Assembly (NCBI RefSeq): GCF_036379515.1
Contig: NZ_DASVGN010000038.1
Span: 186,001 to 250,000, forward strand
DNA: 64,000 nucleotides
Reading direction: 5' to 3'
Origin: Castellaniella sp036379515
GTDB taxonomy: Bacteria > Pseudomonadota > Gammaproteobacteria > Burkholderiales > Burkholderiaceae_B
Shown here: positions 51,301-60,449 of the stretch, piece by piece
How the letters are laid out: every line of letters begins with the position of its first letter
Position numbering within the stretch: position 1 is the stretch's first letter
Made by a program: the position numbers and the translations under genes
The notes under the pieces: model-generated
Told to the model about the DNA's origin: nothing
The model's input: only the letters and a program-made list of their open reading frames with translations
Database searches by the model: none

Positions 51301-53703
51301 CTAGCGCAGGCGCGCCCCGTGTACCCGGGATAATGCGTCGGTCAGGCGCTGCATGCAGTAATCGATCTGGTGCTCGTCCAGCGTGGCATCTCGCCCCTGG
51401 AACCAGAATCGCAGCGCGAGGCTGCGTCGATCGCCTGATTCAGCATCCCTCCAGATGTCGAACAGTTTAATGTCCTTGACAACATCAAGGGCTTCATCCG
51501 TTGACACCTCGTGTTCAAGTGTATCAAGGATGGCCTGCCACGGCAGGGCGGCGGCGACCCAGACGGCCAGGTCGCGCACCACCGTGGGCTGGCGTGACAG
51601 CTCGGTGGGCTGCGGAAAGACCCGCTCACCAATCGCCGCGGTATCAAGCTCGAACACAACGGGTGCGTGTCCCAGGTCCAGCGCCTGGGCCCAACGGGGA
51701 TGAACTTCTCCCAGCCAACCAATGGCCTTGCCTGCCAGCACCAGCCGCGCACTACGTCCCGGATGCAGCGCAGGGTGCACGGCGGGTTCGCAACGTAGCT
51801 CCACGGCCCGTGCCCCCAGCAAAGACACCAGGTCATGCTTCACGTCGAAGAAATCAACCGCACGGGTACTCACCCCCCACTGCTCCGGAACCGCCGGCCC
51901 CCAGGCCGCCGCAGCCAGGTGCGTGGGCTGCGCCACACCCGCGACCGCAAGATCGCCGTCCGTCACCGAGGCATCGCGGGAAAACACACGCCCTACCTCA
52001 AACAGGCGGACACGGCTCTGCCGGTGCTTGGCATTGTGAGCGATATTGGCAAGCAGCCCGCCAATCAGGCTGGAGCGCATCACGGCCAGTTGACTCGCGA
52101 TCGGGTTCAGCAGGCGGATTGGGTCCGCATTGCCGCAATAGTCGCGCTCCCAGGCGTCTTCCACAAACGAAAAATTGATGACTTCCTGGTAATCGAGAGC
52201 CGCCATTTCTGCCCGCATGGCATGCAGGCCATAGCAAACCTCAGGCTGGACCCGCATCCGTGCGGGCGCCACCGGAGGCTCATCAGGAATGAGGTCAAAG
52301 CCATGAATGCGAGCGACTTCTTCAATCAGATCTTCTTCAATGGAAAGATCGAAGCGCGCAGCAGGCGGGGTCACAATGAAATCATCGCCCTGCTGGAGAA
52401 ACGTCAACCCGAGTCGGGTGAATACGCTGGCCACATCGTCTGCAGACAGAGTGATGCCCAGCACCTTGATGCAGCGCGACAGACGCATGCGCACAGGAGC
52501 GCGTTCGGGCAAACGGATGATCTGGTCGTCCAGCGGGCCAGCCTGTCCACCGCAGATGTCGAGAACCAGTTGCGTCAGAATTTCGAGGTGTTGAGGGACG
52601 GTAGAGAAATCCACGCCACGCTCGAAACGATGGCCCGCCTCGGACGTCAGCTTGTAGCGGCGCGGGCGCCCCATGATGGCCTCGGGGAACCAGAACGCCG
52701 CCTCCAGATAGATGTCGGTGGTATCCAGCGTCACGGCCGAAGCCTGCCCGCCCATGATGCCCGCCAGGCTCTCGGGGACGTTCTGGCTGAGGATGACACC
52801 GACATCGGCCGTCAGGTCTATCGTCTGGCCATTGAGCAGTTCGAGACGCTCGCCCTCTTTGGCCCAACGTACGGCCAAGCCAGCACGAATACGCTGCAGG
52901 TCGAACACGTGAGTGGGCCGACCCAGTTCCAGCATCACATAGTTGGAAATGTCCACCAGCGCCGACACGGAGCGTTGCCCAGCGCGTTCGAGCCGGGATT
53001 TCATCCAGTCCGGCGTGGCGGCGCGGGCATTGACCCCGCGCACGACGCGGCCGGCATAACGACCGCAGAGATCAGGCGCCTGGACATCGACCGGCACGCG
53101 ATCCGGAATGCTGACCGGGACCTGCGGTACCTTGGGCTCATGCAGCGCACACCCCGTAAGGGCGGCCACTTCACGCGCCACACCGGCAATGGACAGACAA
53201 TCCGCCCGGTTGGGCGTGAGCTTGAGAAGATAAATGGTGTCGTCCAGATCCAGCGCCTTGCGCAAGTCAGTACCCGGAACGAGATCGGCGGGCAGCTCAA
53301 GCAGCCCTGCGTGGTCTTGCGACAATCCCAGCTCACGCGACGAACACAGCATGCCGTTGGACTGCACGCCGCGCATTCTGACCGGACCGATCTTCATGCC
53401 ACCCGGAAGTGTCGCGCCCACACGCGCAAGCGGCACCACCAGCCCAGCAGCAGCATTCGGCGCGCCGCACACGATCTGCTGCAGCTCGCCCGAGCCGTCA
53501 TTGACGCGACAGACGTGGAGCTTGTCGGCATCGGGGTGGCTTTCAACCGCCTCGATGCGAGCCACCACCACCCCCGAGAAAGGCGGCGCGTAGGGATCGG
53601 CCTCCTCGACTTCAAGGCCCGCCATGGTCAGGCGATGTGCAAGCGCCTGTGCATCGATATCAGGGTTGGCCCAGGTACGCAGCCAAGATTCTGGAAATTG
53701 CAT
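51301..53703 (-). CDS. pheT: Phenylalanyl-tRNA synthetase beta subunit
   Basis: 800-residue PheT. The N-terminal tRNA-binding/EMAP domain (VVVARIEAVESHPDADKLHV) is followed by the B3/B4 editing region (LELGRPTHVFDLQRIRAGLA), B5 and the catalytic-like core. The C-terminal anticodon-binding FDX-ACB domain (QPTELSRQPTVVRDLAVWVA) is intact. It pairs with PheS as a heterotetramer and lies 26 bp downstream of pheS. Confidence 0.98.
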   Translation of the reverse strand: MQFPESWLRTWANPDIDAQALAHRLTMAGLEVEEADPYAPPFSGVVVARIEAVESHPDADKLHVCRVNDGSGELQQIVCGAPNAAAGLVVPLARVGATLPGGMKIGPVRMRGVQSNGMLCSSRELGLSQDHAGLLELPADLVPGTDLRKALDLDDTIYLLKLTPNRADCLSIAGVAREVAALTGCALHEPKVPQVPVSIPDRVPVDVQAPDLCGRYAGRVVRGVNARAATPDWMKSRLERAGQRSVSALVDISNYVMLELGRPTHVFDLQRIRAGLAVRWAKEGERLELLNGQTIDLTADVGVILSQNVPESLAGIMGGQASAVTLDTTDIYLEAAFWFPEAIMGRPRRYKLTSEAGHRFERGVDFSTVPQHLEILTQLVLDICGGQAGPLDDQIIRLPERAPVRMRLSRCIKVLGITLSADDVASVFTRLGLTFLQQGDDFIVTPPAARFDLSIEEDLIEEVARIHGFDLIPDEPPVAPARMRVQPEVCYGLHAMRAEMAALDYQEVINFSFVEDAWERDYCGNADPIRLLNPIASQLAVMRSSLIGGLLANIAHNAKHRQSRVRLFEVGRVFSRDASVTDGDLAVAGVAQPTHLAAAAWGPAVPEQWGVSTRAVDFFDVKHDLVSLLGARAVELRCEPAVHPALHPGRSARLVLAGKAIGWLGEVHPRWAQALDLGHAPVVFELDTAAIGERVFPQPTELSRQPTVVRDLAVWVAAALPWQAILDTLEHEVSTDEALDVVKDIKLFDIWRDAESGDRRSLALRFWFQGRDATLDEHQIDYCMQRLTDALSRVHGARLR

Positions 53704-53729
53704 GATTCGAATTCCGTATGAACAAGGGC

Positions 53730-54752
53730 TCAGGCGTTGAACTGGCGCAGAAAGCGCAGATCACCTTCGAAGAACTGGCGCAGATCGTTGACCCCATAGC
53801 GCAGCATCGTGAGGCGTTCGAGGCCCGAACCAAAGGCGAACCCAATGTAGCGTTCTGGATCAAGCCCGAAATTGCGCACGACTTGCGGGTGCACCTGCCC
53901 CGACCCGGAGATTTCAAGCCAACGCCCTTGGTTGGGTCCCGAGGTGAACATCATGTCAATCTCGGCCGAAGGCTCGGTGAAGGGGAAGAACGACGGCCGA
54001 AAGCGCAGGGTAAGGTCTTCCGTCTCGAAGAAGGCCTGCAGGAAATTCGTGTAGACGCCCTTGAGATCGGCAAAAGAGATGTCTTCGGCAATCCACAGGC
54101 CTTCGACCTGGTGAAACATGGGTGAGTGTGTGGCGTCGCTGTCGACGCGGTAGGTACGGCCTGGAGCGATGACCTTGATCGGCGGCTTGTTCATGCGCGC
54201 ATAACGCACCTGCATGGGGCTGGTGTGCGTACGCAGGACCAGCGGCAGGCCATGAGAATCCTGCATGTCCACATAGAACGTATCCTGCATGGACCGTGCC
54301 GGGTGATTCTCGGGATTGTTCAGGGCGGTAAAGTTGGTCCAGTCGTCCTCGATCTCGGGGCCATCGGCCACATCGAAGCCAATGGAACGAAAGATCTGCT
54401 CCACGCGCTGCCAGGTTCGGATGACAGGGTGGATGCCGCCGGTTGCCCTTCCCCGTCCAGGCAAGGTCACGTCGACCTTTTCGGCGGCAAGGCGCTCATC
54501 AAGCTTGGCTTGTGCAAGCTGGGCACGGCGCTCGTTGAGCAAGGCCTCGACCTGCTGCTTGGCCTGGTTGATTTCCGCCCCGCGCGTGCGCTTCTCGTCG
54601 CCCTTGAGAGCCGCAAGCTCCTTGAGCAAGGCAGTCACCGAGCCCTGCTTTCCCAGGAAGACGGCTTTTTCATTTTCGAGAGTGGCGGGGTCCGAAGCCT
54701 GCGCAAAACGGGTTCGGGCCTGGGTGATCAACTCAGCGAGCGTAGTATCCAT
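53730..54752 (-). CDS. pheS: Phenylalanyl-tRNA synthetase alpha subunit
   Basis: 340-residue catalytic class II subunit. The N-terminal coiled coil (TTLAELITQARTRFAQASDP) precedes motif 2 (PIKVIAPGRTYRVDSDATHS) and motif 3 (FAFGSGLERLTMLRYGVND). FRPSFFPFTEPSAEIDMMF forms the Phe pocket region. The start at 54752 gives the canonical MDTTLAEL terminus; 42 upstream open codons cover the terminator hairpin and are not used. Expression is probably tuned by that terminator. Confidence 0.97.
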   Translation of the reverse strand: MDTTLAELITQARTRFAQASDPATLENEKAVFLGKQGSVTALLKELAALKGDEKRTRGAEINQAKQQVEALLNERRAQLAQAKLDERLAAEKVDVTLPGRGRATGGIHPVIRTWQRVEQIFRSIGFDVADGPEIEDDWTNFTALNNPENHPARSMQDTFYVDMQDSHGLPLVLRTHTSPMQVRYARMNKPPIKVIAPGRTYRVDSDATHSPMFHQVEGLWIAEDISFADLKGVYTNFLQAFFETEDLTLRFRPSFFPFTEPSAEIDMMFTSGPNQGRWLEISGSGQVHPQVVRNFGLDPERYIGFAFGSGLERLTMLRYGVNDLRQFFEGDLRFLRQFNA

Positions 54753-54766
54753 GTCGTATTGCTTCC

Positions 54767-54802
54767 AAAACGCAAACGGAGCCCAGGAGAGCTCCGTTTG
54801 CG
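54767..54802 (-). terminator. Terminator/attenuator between rplT and pheS
   Basis: A perfect 12-bp stem CGCAAACGGAGC/GCTCCGTTTGCG (54771-54802) with an 8-nt loop is followed on the minus strand by TTTT. It lies between rplT and pheS inside an operon, where E. coli has the pheM attenuator. I found no Phe-rich leader peptide here, so it may simply reduce read-through. Confidence 0.75.
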
Positions 54803-54834
54803 ATGAGACAGAATCGAAAACGAAACTGTATCGA

Positions 54835-55194
54835 TCAGGCGGCCAATGCGGATTTCGCCTGGGCCACGACGGCGGCAAAACCTGCCTTGTCGTTCACGGC
54901 CATGTCGGCGAGCACCTTGCGATCGAGTTCGATCGAGGCCTTGCGCAACCCGGCGATGAAGACGCTATAGGTAACGCCCAGTTCACGGCAACCCGCGTTG
55001 ATTCGAGCGATCCATAGTGCGCGGAAGGTGCGCTTCTTGTTGCGGCGGTCGCGATAGGCATACTGGCCGGCACGCATGACGGCCTGCTTGGCGATGCGAA
55101 ATACGTTTCCACGACGGCCGCGGTAACCCTTGGCAGCCTGAATGACTTTTTTATGGCGTGCACGTGCAGTGACGCCGCGTTTGACGCGAGGCAT
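54835..55194 (-). CDS. rplT: 50S ribosomal protein L20
   Basis: 119-residue L20, with MPRVKRGVTARARHKKVIQA at the start, GYRGRRGNVFRIAKQAVMRA in the middle and IARINAGCRELGVTYSVFI near the end. It binds 23S rRNA early in assembly and in other bacteria represses its own operon. It lies 13 bp after rpmI. Confidence 0.98.
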   Translation of the reverse strand: MPRVKRGVTARARHKKVIQAAKGYRGRRGNVFRIAKQAVMRAGQYAYRDRRNKKRTFRALWIARINAGCRELGVTYSVFIAGLRKASIELDRKVLADMAVNDKAGFAAVVAQAKSALAA

Positions 55195-55207
55195 GTGAAA
55201 TCTCCGA

Positions 55208-55405
55208 TCAGGCGAAAGGCAACATCGCCTTCACTGAGGCAACGTTCGTTTCATGGACAGCAGCCGAACCACGCAGTTGGCGTTTGCTCTTCGTGGTCTT
55301 CTTGGTCAGGATATGGCGTTTGAACGCCTGACCGCGCTTGAACGATCCACTGCCGCGCATCTTAAAGCGCTTGGAAGCGCCTTTTTTGCTCTTCATTTTG
55401 GGCAT
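55208..55405 (-). CDS. rpmI: 50S ribosomal protein L35
   Basis: 65-residue L35, MPKMKSKKGASKRFKMRGSG with the KRHILTKKTTKSKRQLRG core. The true start is the ATG at 55405; a 24-codon open extension upstream is not conserved. It starts the rpmI-rplT unit and is preceded by its own promoter instead of by infC. Confidence 0.97.
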   Translation of the reverse strand: MPKMKSKKGASKRFKMRGSGSFKRGQAFKRHILTKKTTKSKRQLRGSAAVHETNVASVKAMLPFA

Positions 55406-55550
55406 GACAACACTCTGTTGACTTGGCAAACCCAGGTGGCCCGAGAATCGGGCACTTCTCAAACCCGGCATTTGCACAATGCTTGCAAGGCCCCGCGCGC
55501 AACAAGCAACGTGACCCGCTGCTTTTATCGAAAAACGAAAAAAGCCCTTG

Positions 55551-55580
55551 ATTATAGGATGATTTATTCAGCTTTGTCGA
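55551..55580 (-). promoter_or_regulatory. Probable rpmI promoter
   Basis: On the minus strand TCGACA (55575-55580) and TATAAT (55551-55556) are separated by 18 bp, about 145 bp before rpmI and overlapping the end of ubiK. This fits a separate promoter for rpmI-rplT-pheST. The transcribed leader begins with AAGGGCTTTTTTCG. Confidence 0.6.
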
Positions 55581-55830
55581 CTTTGCTGCCACTTTGAGCT
55601 GATTGCTCGAGGGCCTCGATACGAGATTCGAGTGTGCTGACCCGTTTGAGTGAACGCGCCAGGAGCTCGGCCTGCACGTCAAATTCTTCGCGCGTGATGA
55701 GATCCATGCGTGCAAAAGTCTGCGTCATGAAGGCTTTCATGGTGCGCTCGATATCGGCAGCCGGAGTCTTGGCCAGCAGCTCGGAGACGTTCTTCTGAAA
55801 ATCGTCAAACCATTGATTGGGAGGAATCAT
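55564..55830 (-). CDS. ubiK: Ubiquinone biosynthesis accessory factor UbiK (BMFP)
   Basis: 88-residue membrane-fusogenic, coiled-coil protein. MIPPNQWFDDFQKNVSELLA opens an amphipathic helix, and LITREEFDVQAELLARSLKR with VSTLESRIEALEQ is the diagnostic C-terminal coiled coil. UbiK assists the UbiJ-containing complex of aerobic ubiquinone synthesis. GAGG lies 3-4 nt from the ATG. It lies 85 bp after comM. Confidence 0.88.
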   Translation of the reverse strand: MIPPNQWFDDFQKNVSELLAKTPAADIERTMKAFMTQTFARMDLITREEFDVQAELLARSLKRVSTLESRIEALEQSAQSGSKVDKAE

Positions 55831-55915
55831 GATGGCCCCTTGAATGAAATGCGGATGGCTTCATTTTACCTGCTCACCTATCCGCCATGGCCGCCGAGCG
55901 GCCCACTGAGTGGGC

Positions 55916-57430
55916 TCAGGCGCCGACGGCAACTGGCCTGAAGCCCACGGCCGTCCGTACGTGCTCGTCCTGCACGCCTTCGGATTCTTCCAGATCGGCC
56001 AGAGTACGCGCCACACGCATGATCCGGTGGACAGCCCGGGCCGACAGCGTCCAACGCCCAATGGCGCTCATCAGGCTCGCCTGCCCCTTGGCATCGAGGG
56101 CCGCATACCGCTCCAGGGAAGCGACATCCAGTCGCGCATTGAGGCACCCCTGCCGACCGTGCTGAAGCACCTGTGCCTTTTGCACTCGGCCCTGGATTTC
56201 CGCACTGGACTCACCAGCAGGCAAGTCCAGCAGGCGGCGCTCCAGTGTCAGCGTGACATGCAGATCGATCCGATCGAGCAGCGGCCCCGATACGCGATTG
56301 CAGTACTGCGCGATGCGCTCGGGGGTGCAGCGGCAGGTATCTCGCGGATGCCCCAGATAACCGCAAGGACAGGGGTTCATGGCTGCCACGAGCTGAAAGC
56401 TTGCCGGAAAGCAACAACTTCCGGCCGCACGAGCAATCGTGATATGGCCTGTTTCCAGCGGCTCACGCAGCGCCTCGAGCGCACGGCGGTCGAATTCGGG
56501 CAATTCGTCCAAAAAGAGAACGCCCCGATGGGCAAGGCTGATTTCTCCAGGACGCGGGTGGGCACCGCCGCCCACCAGCGCCGAAGTGGACGCCCCATGA
56601 TGCGGCGCCCGAAACGGGGCGCTCAGCGGCAAGGCATCCAGCGAGCGCACCAACCCTTGAACGGCAGCGACCTCGAGTGCATCGCGCCTGGAAAGCGGTG
56701 GCAACAAGCCCGGCAGCCGCTGGGCCAGCATGCTCTTGCCTACCCCCGGAGGACCGCAAAAGAGCAGACTATGCCCCCCCGCTGCAGCCAGCACCAGCGC
56801 TTGTCGCGCCATCACCTGACCTCGCACGTCAGACAGGCACAGTGCTTCACCAGCCGGCTTGCTGGCCCAAGCCACAGGTTCGGCGACAGGCAAGGGCTGC
56901 CCCGCCCGAAAATGCGCCACGACGGCTGAAAGACTGGTGGCAGACAGGACCTTGAGCCCGGGGACCAAGGCGGCAACGGCTGCGGACTGTGCGCCCATGA
57001 TGAGTATCGCCTGCGGATCGTCCTGCGCAACAGCCAACGCAATCGCCAAGGCCGAGCCCGTGGGGACAATCGCCCCCGTAAGCGAAAGCTCGCCAGCCAG
57101 AACAACGTGTCTGACCTCGGGCGCCACACCGTTGATATCCACGACCTGACCGCTGGCCATGAGCACCGCCAACGCAATGGGCAGATCGAAACGGCCTGAA
57201 TCTTTGGGTAAATCGGCAGGGGCCAGATTGGCCGTGATGCGACCGTTGGGAAATTCGAAACCGCTGCTCAAAATGGCCGACCGCACGCGATCGCGACTCT
57301 CGCGGACTCCCGCCCCGGGCAGCCCCGTCAGAGTAAAGGAAGGCAGCCCACTGCCTACGTGGACCTCGACCTGAACCGCGCACGCCCGCAGGCCAAGCAA
57401 GGCACGACTGGAGAGTACGGCAAGCGACAT
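55916..57430 (-). CDS. comM: YifB/ComM-family AAA+ ATPase (Mg-chelatase-like)
   Basis: 504-residue ComM, a hexameric helicase that promotes branch migration during natural transformation. An N-terminal Lon-like fold (MSLAVLSSRALLGLRACAVQ, GLPGAGVRESRDRVRSAI) is followed by the AAA core. Walker A is CGPPGVGKSMLAQRLPGLLP and Walker B GVLFLDELPEF. FRAPHHGAS and the zinc-site CPCGYLGHPRDTCRCTPE are family marks. It lies downstream of a small lipoprotein gene, with a 193-bp gap without genes. Confidence 0.93.
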   Translation of the reverse strand: MSLAVLSSRALLGLRACAVQVEVHVGSGLPSFTLTGLPGAGVRESRDRVRSAILSSGFEFPNGRITANLAPADLPKDSGRFDLPIALAVLMASGQVVDINGVAPEVRHVVLAGELSLTGAIVPTGSALAIALAVAQDDPQAILIMGAQSAAVAALVPGLKVLSATSLSAVVAHFRAGQPLPVAEPVAWASKPAGEALCLSDVRGQVMARQALVLAAAGGHSLLFCGPPGVGKSMLAQRLPGLLPPLSRRDALEVAAVQGLVRSLDALPLSAPFRAPHHGASTSALVGGGAHPRPGEISLAHRGVLFLDELPEFDRRALEALREPLETGHITIARAAGSCCFPASFQLVAAMNPCPCGYLGHPRDTCRCTPERIAQYCNRVSGPLLDRIDLHVTLTLERRLLDLPAGESSAEIQGRVQKAQVLQHGRQGCLNARLDVASLERYAALDAKGQASLMSAIGRWTLSARAVHRIMRVARTLADLEESEGVQDEHVRTAVGFRPVAVGA

Positions 57431-57623
57431 CGCGGCCCCAAGTAAACGAATAGGGCCACCATACGGGGCCCATTCGTCTACTCTAAAACAAGCGCGATGC
57501 TTCGGGCGTCGCGCCCGGATGATTCATGCCACCCGGGCAACTCCCCATAGTCGATGCAGTGATGCCACGAAGGCAGATCGGCGTGGAGCGCACCGCCTCG
57601 TGACAAGCAATCAATTCAGGCGA

Positions 57624-58034
57624 TTACTTTGAGTTATTGCCAATGGCACCTTGAATGGCGGCGTTCGCCTTGGCAGCGCCTTCAGCCACGGAGGCACGGG
57701 CGTCGGTCGCTACTTCGCCCGCTTTCTTGGCAGCTTTATCGGCGTTGTCGGCAATTGCGTCGCCCGCTGCGGCAGCCTTATCCTTGGCAGCAGCCGCAGC
57801 ATCCTTGACCTTGTCACCCATGGATTGCTGGTCCGCCGGAGCACTCTGCGGTTGCTGCGCAGCGCCATCAGGTGCCGGCGCGGCCGGAGCCGCGGGCGCC
57901 GTCGAAGGAGCCGTGGTCGAGGGGGCGCTGGACGATTCCGAAGCGGTCTTGTCTTCGCTCTTCGAGCAGGCAGCCAGCAGGCTCACGGATGCCAGAACGG
58001 CGATCATTGCCAGAGTTTTGCGCGTCATATTCAT
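57624..58034 (-). CDS. Ala/Lys-rich lipoprotein of unknown function
   Basis: 136-residue predicted lipoprotein with the lipobox LLAAC (Cys23) after a hydrophobic signal (TRKTLAMIAVLASVS). The middle is an Ala/Pro/Ser linker. The C-terminal half repeats Ala-Lys-Asp-rich helical stretches (KDAAAAAKDKAAAAGDAIAD, then KKAGEVATDARASVAEGA), like stress-related surface helices. No catalytic motif can be seen. It has 339 bp of gene-free DNA upstream. Confidence 0.75.
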   Translation of the reverse strand: MNMTRKTLAMIAVLASVSLLAACSKSEDKTASESSSAPSTTAPSTAPAAPAAPAPDGAAQQPQSAPADQQSMGDKVKDAAAAAKDKAAAAGDAIADNADKAAKKAGEVATDARASVAEGAAKANAAIQGAIGNNSK

Positions 58035-58373
58035 GTTCTTCCCTATTTAAAAGCTCTGCTTATCTGCAATAGGCAAGCTGGCGATCATCTTGAACCCGAG
58101 CCATGCACTACCGCCACAGATCATCTTCAGGACCGATCCGTTACAACCGGCTTTGTTACGATTCTAGCCGCCCATTGACCCGGGTAAACCCTGACATGTA
58201 AATACTGTTTTCAGGCACACAGGCGCCCACCGAAATGGCAAGTCGCGGGTATCACAGAGGAATTTCACGCGATTGAGCGTCAGGATCCTTCCAGGAAGCT
58301 GAACAACTGGACACAAAACGCGGTTCACCGCGCAACGCCCATGTCCCGCTTTCACGTCATCCGCCGCGAACGG
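58035..58373. other. Gene-free gap between ptsI and the lipoprotein gene
   Basis: 339 bp hold no credible ORF, only short antisense frames. The ptsI-proximal end has a terminator hairpin (58315-58332). The lipoprotein-proximal end must hold that gene's promoter. A CCCGGGTAAACCCTG patch near 58178 is the only other short symmetry noticed. No RNA gene was recognised. Confidence 0.5.
58315..58332 (-). terminator. Likely terminator after ptsI
   Basis: CGCGG (58319-58323) and CCGCG (58328-58332) form a 5-bp GC stem with a TTCA loop. On the minus strand it is followed by TTTTG, about 40 bp after the ptsI stop. It is short but correctly placed. Confidence 0.55.
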
Positions 58374-60143
58374 CTAGGCAGACAAATTTGCGAGGTCGAT
58401 GCGCTCAGCGCGATTGAGCGCGGCAGCCACCTTGGTGCGCAGCGCGTTGGTATGTGCGAGACGGATTTCTTTCTTGACGTCCAGCAACTGCTGCGGATGC
58501 ATGGAAAACCCCGTCAGACCAAGCCCGAGCAACATGCGCGTGACACGTACGTCGCCAGCCATCTCGCCACAGATCGACACGGGTTTGCCGACTCGCTCGC
58601 CGACATTGATGGTGTGCGCAATCAAGCGCAACACGGCTGGGTGCATGGGGTCGTACAACGCTGCCACGTCTTTGTCGCCGCGGTCGATGGCCAGCACGTA
58701 CTGAATGAGGTCGTTGGTGCCTATGGACAGAAAATCGAGTGCCTCGGCGAACGGTTCGATGGCAATCGCCATGGCTGGGATCTCGACCATCGCCCCCAGT
58801 TGCACGTCAGTGCTATGCGTAATGCCCTCGCTGCGCAGTTCTTCTGCAGCGCGCGCCAACGCGCGCCGGGCAGCCTGGATTTCCTGCATATGCGAGACCA
58901 TGGGGAACAGCACACGAACAGGGCCCAACGCCGCCGCACGCAACAACGCCCGCAGCTGCGTGTTGAAAAGGTCCGGCTTGGCCAGGCAATAGCGAATTGC
59001 GCGCAAACCCAGCGCCGGGTTGGCGGCCACGGTGGCTTCACCATCCAGCGTCTTGTCGGCACCGACATCGAGCGTGCGAATTGTGACTGGCTTGCCGGCC
59101 ATGGTGTGCACAACCGAAGCGTATGCCTCGTACTGCTCGTCCTCACCAGGAAGATCGGGGCGCCCCATGAAGAGAAACTCGCTGCGAAAAAGGCCGATGC
59201 CTTCGGCTCCGGCAGCCAATGCATCGGCCGCCTCCTCAGGCAACTCGATGTTGGCCTCCATGCGGATGCACACGCCGTCAAGCGTCACGGCGGGAGCAAA
59301 ACGCAAGGTCTTCAATTCATCGCGCTCTCGGAGAAACGCTGCTTGAATGTCACGGTATTCCTGCAAGACGGCGGGGGATGGATTGACCAGCACCATCCCG
59401 TTGAGCCCATCGACGATCAGCTGGTCGCCATCGCGAACTACCGTACGCACCCATCCCATACCCACCACGGCCGGCACATTCATGCTGCGCGCGACGATCG
59501 CAGTGTGCGAGGTTGCACCGCCAAGGTCGGTGAGAAAGGCGGAAAACTTCCCTCCGCGCAGACGCATCATGTCAGCCGGAGAGATGTCTCGGGCCACCAC
59601 GATCAGACTGCCATCGGAATCGACCGTATCGAAATTGGGCAGCCACTGCACGGACCCGGACAGCACCCGCAGCACGCGTTCGATCACTTGGCGGACGTCG
59701 GCGCTGCGCTCGCGCAGATAATTGTCTTCTATGGTGGCAAACTGTTCAGCAAGAATCTGCCCCTGACTGGTCAGCGCCCACTCGGCGTTGTACTGACGCT
59801 CGGCGATCAACTGACATACCGACTGCACCAACATCGGGTCCTGCAGCAGCAGCGCATGCACCGAGAGCAGCCCGCCCAGCTCGCGCGGAGCATCCTCGGG
59901 CAGAGTGTCGGCCATCTGGTGCAAATCCTGCACCGCTGTTTCGACCGCCTCCCGAAAGCGCGCCTGCTCACGCTCGACCTCACCCACCGCCAAGCGATGG
60001 TGCGCCACCTCGAGGGCTGCGGCACTCATCACCACGGCACGCCCGATGGCGTAGCCGCGAACAACCCCCTGGCCATAAAGACACAGGCTGGATGACAAAG
60101 CTTCTGGTGTCGGAGCGATCAAAGACTCGGTTGCCGCTTCCAT
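58374..60143 (-). CDS. ptsI: PEP-protein phosphotransferase, enzyme I
   Basis: 589-residue enzyme I. The N-terminal HPr-binding region is followed by the active-site His in GGATSHTAIVARSMNVPAVV. The PEP-binding barrel contains EGIGLFRSEFLFMGRPDLPG, FPMVSHMQEIQAARRAL and FLSIGTNDLIQYVLAIDRGD, and the C-terminal Cys is in VSICGEMAGD. It phosphorylates HPr from PEP. No sugar permease is encoded nearby, so with HPr and ManX it forms a regulatory PTS typical of betaproteobacteria. The operon order is gshB-manX-ptsH-ptsI. Confidence 0.97.
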   Translation of the reverse strand: MEAATESLIAPTPEALSSSLCLYGQGVVRGYAIGRAVVMSAAALEVAHHRLAVGEVEREQARFREAVETAVQDLHQMADTLPEDAPRELGGLLSVHALLLQDPMLVQSVCQLIAERQYNAEWALTSQGQILAEQFATIEDNYLRERSADVRQVIERVLRVLSGSVQWLPNFDTVDSDGSLIVVARDISPADMMRLRGGKFSAFLTDLGGATSHTAIVARSMNVPAVVGMGWVRTVVRDGDQLIVDGLNGMVLVNPSPAVLQEYRDIQAAFLRERDELKTLRFAPAVTLDGVCIRMEANIELPEEAADALAAGAEGIGLFRSEFLFMGRPDLPGEDEQYEAYASVVHTMAGKPVTIRTLDVGADKTLDGEATVAANPALGLRAIRYCLAKPDLFNTQLRALLRAAALGPVRVLFPMVSHMQEIQAARRALARAAEELRSEGITHSTDVQLGAMVEIPAMAIAIEPFAEALDFLSIGTNDLIQYVLAIDRGDKDVAALYDPMHPAVLRLIAHTINVGERVGKPVSICGEMAGDVRVTRMLLGLGLTGFSMHPQQLLDVKKEIRLAHTNALRTKVAAALNRAERIDLANLSA

Positions 60144-60154
60144 CCGCGCCTCAC

Positions 60155-60424
60155 CTACTCGGATTCTCCAAACTTTTGATCAAACAAAGCGCGAATGTCA
60201 TTGATTGCCTGTTCCTCATCGGTCCCCCGTGCATCGATACGCACCGTCACCCCCAGGCCGGCTGCCAGCATCATGACCCCCATGATGCTCTTCGCGTTGA
60301 CACGCTGCGCACCCCGCGAAATAAAGATCTCGCTCTGGAAGCGCCCCGCGAGCTGGGTCAATTTGGCAGCAGCCCGCGCATGCAGGCCCAGCTTGTTGGT
60401 CACGACCAGATCGACGATTGGCAT
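60155..60424 (-). CDS. ptsH: Phosphocarrier HPr
   Basis: 89-residue HPr. The phosphorylation site is H15 (KLGLHARAAAKLTQLA), and S46 (NAKSIMGVMMLAAG) is the position phosphorylated by HPr kinase in organisms that have it. It carries phosphate from enzyme I to the EIIA-Man protein. It lies 11 bp before ptsI and 25 bp after manX. Confidence 0.97.
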   Translation of the reverse strand: MPIVDLVVTNKLGLHARAAAKLTQLAGRFQSEIFISRGAQRVNAKSIMGVMMLAAGLGVTVRIDARGTDEEQAINDIRALFDQKFGESE

Positions 60425-60449
60425 GTATTCGGACTCCTGTCTAGGCTCT

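Noticed and set aside
51835..53721. 628-codon open frame on the plus strand
   Set aside because: It is antisense to pheT, which is complete and family-like. The predicted protein has no recognisable domain.
58341..60095. 584-codon open frame on the plus strand
   Set aside because: It is antisense to ptsI, whose active-site motifs are clear. The frame follows the codon bias of ptsI.
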